A stretch of 42,222 nt of DNA from Chloroflexota bacterium (GTDB taxonomy: Bacteria > Chloroflexota > Dormibacteria > Dormibacterales > Dormibacteraceae). The DNA is taken from NCBI GenBank assembly GCA_005880695.1, contig VBGR01000001.1, positions 1-42,222 of the forward strand, written 5' to 3'. The notes beneath the pieces are model-generated. The model saw only the letters and a list, made by a program, of their open reading frames with translations. It did not search any database and was not told the origin of the DNA. The position numbers and the translations under genes are program-made. Numbering within the stretch: the first letter of the stretch is position 1; each line of letters opens with the position of its first letter. Shown here one piece after another: positions 40,778 to 42,222 of the stretch.

Positions 40778-42154
40778 CTACTTGACGTAGATGGTCTTGA
40801 GCTGCGAGACGGCGAACTTGATCGCGGCGTCGACCTCGTTCTTCGTGGTCCCCCGCACAGCCGTCTGGACCATGTCCGGGATGATGTACTGGGCGAGGAC
40901 CTGGTTGGCCTGTGCCGTGGGCGGACCGGGATAGCCCCAGGTGGCGATGTTATCGCCCTTCCATTTGCTAAGCGGAGTGAACTTGGGGAGATCCAGGAAC
41001 TCGCCCCCGACCGACTTGTCGCTGTAGATGCCTTTGTCGAAGAGCTTGTAGTGGGTCGGTGAGTTGTAGTCGCGCGACTGCTGGAAGGTGAGCAAGTAGT
41101 TGTCGATGTAGTGGCGCAAGAACTTCTTGGCGTTGTCCTGGTTCGGCGACCACTTCCAGATGCCCATGGCGCAGTAGTCGGGCATGTCGAGGCCGCTCGA
41201 ATGGGCCTTCGAGACCATCGGTGGGTAGATGATCGCCTGGCCGTAGATGTCGACGCCGCCGACGGTTTTGCCGCGCACGCTGTTGAGCGCGCTGATGGCA
41301 TCGTGTATGAACCCGCCGTTGCCGGAGTCCATCCACTGGTTGTCCGAAACGTCCTGCCAGGCGAACACGTCCTCGTAAAGAGCCGTGTGGTAGAACTCCT
41401 GCATAAAGGTCAGGAAGTCGCGCATCTGGGACGAGTCGACGGTCACCGTCTTGCCGTCGCTTGCGACCTCGCTGGCTCCAAATGACCACATGATGCTTCG
41501 CATGTTGTGGTTGGAGTCGTTGCAATGCGAGATGGCCGTGCCGCCCGGCTTACCGATCGCCTTCAATTTCTTGCCGACGCGGAGCACGTCCTGCCAACCT
41601 TTGATCGAGTTGGGATCCTCGCCGACCTGCTGAACCAGGTCCCCACGCATGAGCAGAGGCTGGTTGATGAAGAAGTTCGGCCAGGCGCGCCAGGTGCCAT
41701 TGACCTTGCCGATCTTGTTGCTCGCGGGATCTAGAGCGCCCAGCTTGCTCTCGGCGTAGCTCACGATGTCACCCACGTCGAGGAGGCTGTGCTCGAACAG
41801 GTAGGTCGAGGGCTGCCCGATCATCTGGATCAGATCGTGCCCCGCCTGCGCCGCCACCTCCGCCGCAAACCGGGCGGGCAGGTCGGCGATGTTGATGTGA
41901 TCGATCGTGACCGTGATGTTGTTCTTGGAGGCCCAGTCCTGGACCCAGGGGTCATACCACTTATCGAACTCCGGGATGAAGTGGTTCCAGGTCAGGACCT
42001 TGAGTTCCTTGTTAGTCTGGGCAACGCCGCCTCCGCCGCCACCCGATGTTGTGCCAGGCGGAGCGCAGGCCGCTGCCGCCGCCCCCAACGCCACCGTGGC
42101 CGCGCCGCCCATGAAGCGGCGCCGGCTGACACGCTTCTCGAAGAGCTCGCTCAT
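40778..42154 (-). CDS. Sugar ABC importer substrate-binding protein (Tat lipoprotein)
   Basis: A 458-residue extracellular solute-binding protein of family 1. The N-terminus has a twin-arginine motif (VSRRRFMGGAATVALG), then a lipobox-like AAAC at about residues 27-30 and a Gly-rich linker, so it is exported folded and lipid-anchored. The mature part begins LKVLTWNHFIPEFDKWY and keeps the family pattern (AEVAAQAGHDLIQM, a central VGKKLKAIGKP, then W-rich segments). The ATG is preceded by GGGAGG at 6 nt. Most likely the ligand-binding partner of the minus-strand permeases at 37.0-38.8 kb, although the fused permease gene lies between. Confidence 0.9.
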   Translation of the reverse strand: MSELFEKRVSRRRFMGGAATVALGAAAAACAPPGTTSGGGGGGVAQTNKELKVLTWNHFIPEFDKWYDPWVQDWASKNNITVTIDHINIADLPARFAAEVAAQAGHDLIQMIGQPSTYLFEHSLLDVGDIVSYAESKLGALDPASNKIGKVNGTWRAWPNFFINQPLLMRGDLVQQVGEDPNSIKGWQDVLRVGKKLKAIGKPGGTAISHCNDSNHNMRSIMWSFGASEVASDGKTVTVDSSQMRDFLTFMQEFYHTALYEDVFAWQDVSDNQWMDSGNGGFIHDAISALNSVRGKTVGGVDIYGQAIIYPPMVSKAHSSGLDMPDYCAMGIWKWSPNQDNAKKFLRHYIDNYLLTFQQSRDYNSPTHYKLFDKGIYSDKSVGGEFLDLPKFTPLSKWKGDNIATWGYPGPPTAQANQVLAQYIIPDMVQTAVRGTTKNEVDAAIKFAVSQLKTIYVK

Positions 42155-42222
42155 TCAGCGCCTCCCGTCTTGTCGACGGCTCGACGACCAGCGCGAGCGG
42201 TCCCCCGGCCGCCTACTGCGAT

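Overview
The window is a compact, high-GC (roughly two thirds G+C), gene-dense stretch of bacterial chromosome with about 40 genes, one tRNA and no sign of phage, plasmid or insertion sequences. The repertoire suggests a free-living soil-type bacterium of the Actinobacteria / Chloroflexota / Candidatus Dormibacteraeota kind: tandem Trp-rich 'SPDG..WDG..W' repeats, Tat-exported lipoprotein binding proteins, an SCP2-hydrolase fusion, a salicylyl-CoA 5-hydroxylase relative, and many start codons sitting 6-10 nt behind a TANNNT box, as expected for leaderless mRNAs. The phylum is an inference; no marker gene is present.

Layout. 1-3.04 kb: the 3' end of an APC-superfamily permease with a cytosolic tail, convergent with a KdpE-type response regulator and a DUF4118 (KdpD-type) histidine kinase. 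3.1-7.4 kb: an O-methyltransferase, small membrane proteins, a CPBP-protease stub, an aldo/keto reductase, and a nucleotidyltransferase-BON fusion co-transcribed with a shortened metallophosphoesterase. 7.4-10.9 kb: a Trp-repeat membrane protein, a channel-like protein, tRNA-Arg(TCT), a Cys-tailed MerR regulator with a clear operator/promoter, and an acetamidase/formamidase. 11-16.3 kb: a processive family 2 glycosyltransferase, a PAS-GGDEF-EAL protein, a PRXL2-like thioredoxin-fold protein and a YflT-type stress protein. 16.3-21 kb: an ABC-2 exporter (ATPase, two permeases) in an operon with an amidohydrolase, then an SCP2-alpha/beta hydrolase. 21-26.7 kb: a DadA-like oxidoreductase, a GT87-like membrane protein, an MFS carrier, an FAD-linked oxidase and a secreted GH25-like protein.

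26.8-34.9 kb looks like an aromatic-acid uptake and degradation region: a salicylyl-CoA 5-hydroxylase relative with a collapsed reductase half, and an opposite-strand operon of a branched-chain-amino-acid-type ABC importer (binding protein, LivH, LivM, LivG, LivF) ending in a fumarylacetoacetate-hydrolase-family enzyme, with an alpha/beta hydrolase divergent from it. 34.9-36.9 kb holds a secreted parallel beta-helix protein and a small DUF5658-like protein. 37-42.2 kb is a carbohydrate ABC importer (binding protein and two permeases on the minus strand) interrupted by a plus-strand gene in which both permease subunits are fused into one protein. No ATPase for it is in the window.

Three themes recur. 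First, promoters and start codons are packed very tightly, including a mirror-symmetric divergent promoter at 15160, a palindromic box at 5942-5949, a CATG shared by two opposite start codons (24294-24297) and a CTAG shared by two opposite stops (895-898). Second, several genes look eroded by deletion: a CPBP stub, a glycosylase stub, a metallophosphoesterase lacking its second metal motif, and the collapsed reductase domain. Third, there are domain fusions (nucleotidyltransferase-BON, SCP2-hydrolase, permease-permease). No clear-cut new defence or mobile system was found; the nucleotidyltransferase-BON/phosphoesterase pair and the fused permease are the best candidates for something undescribed.
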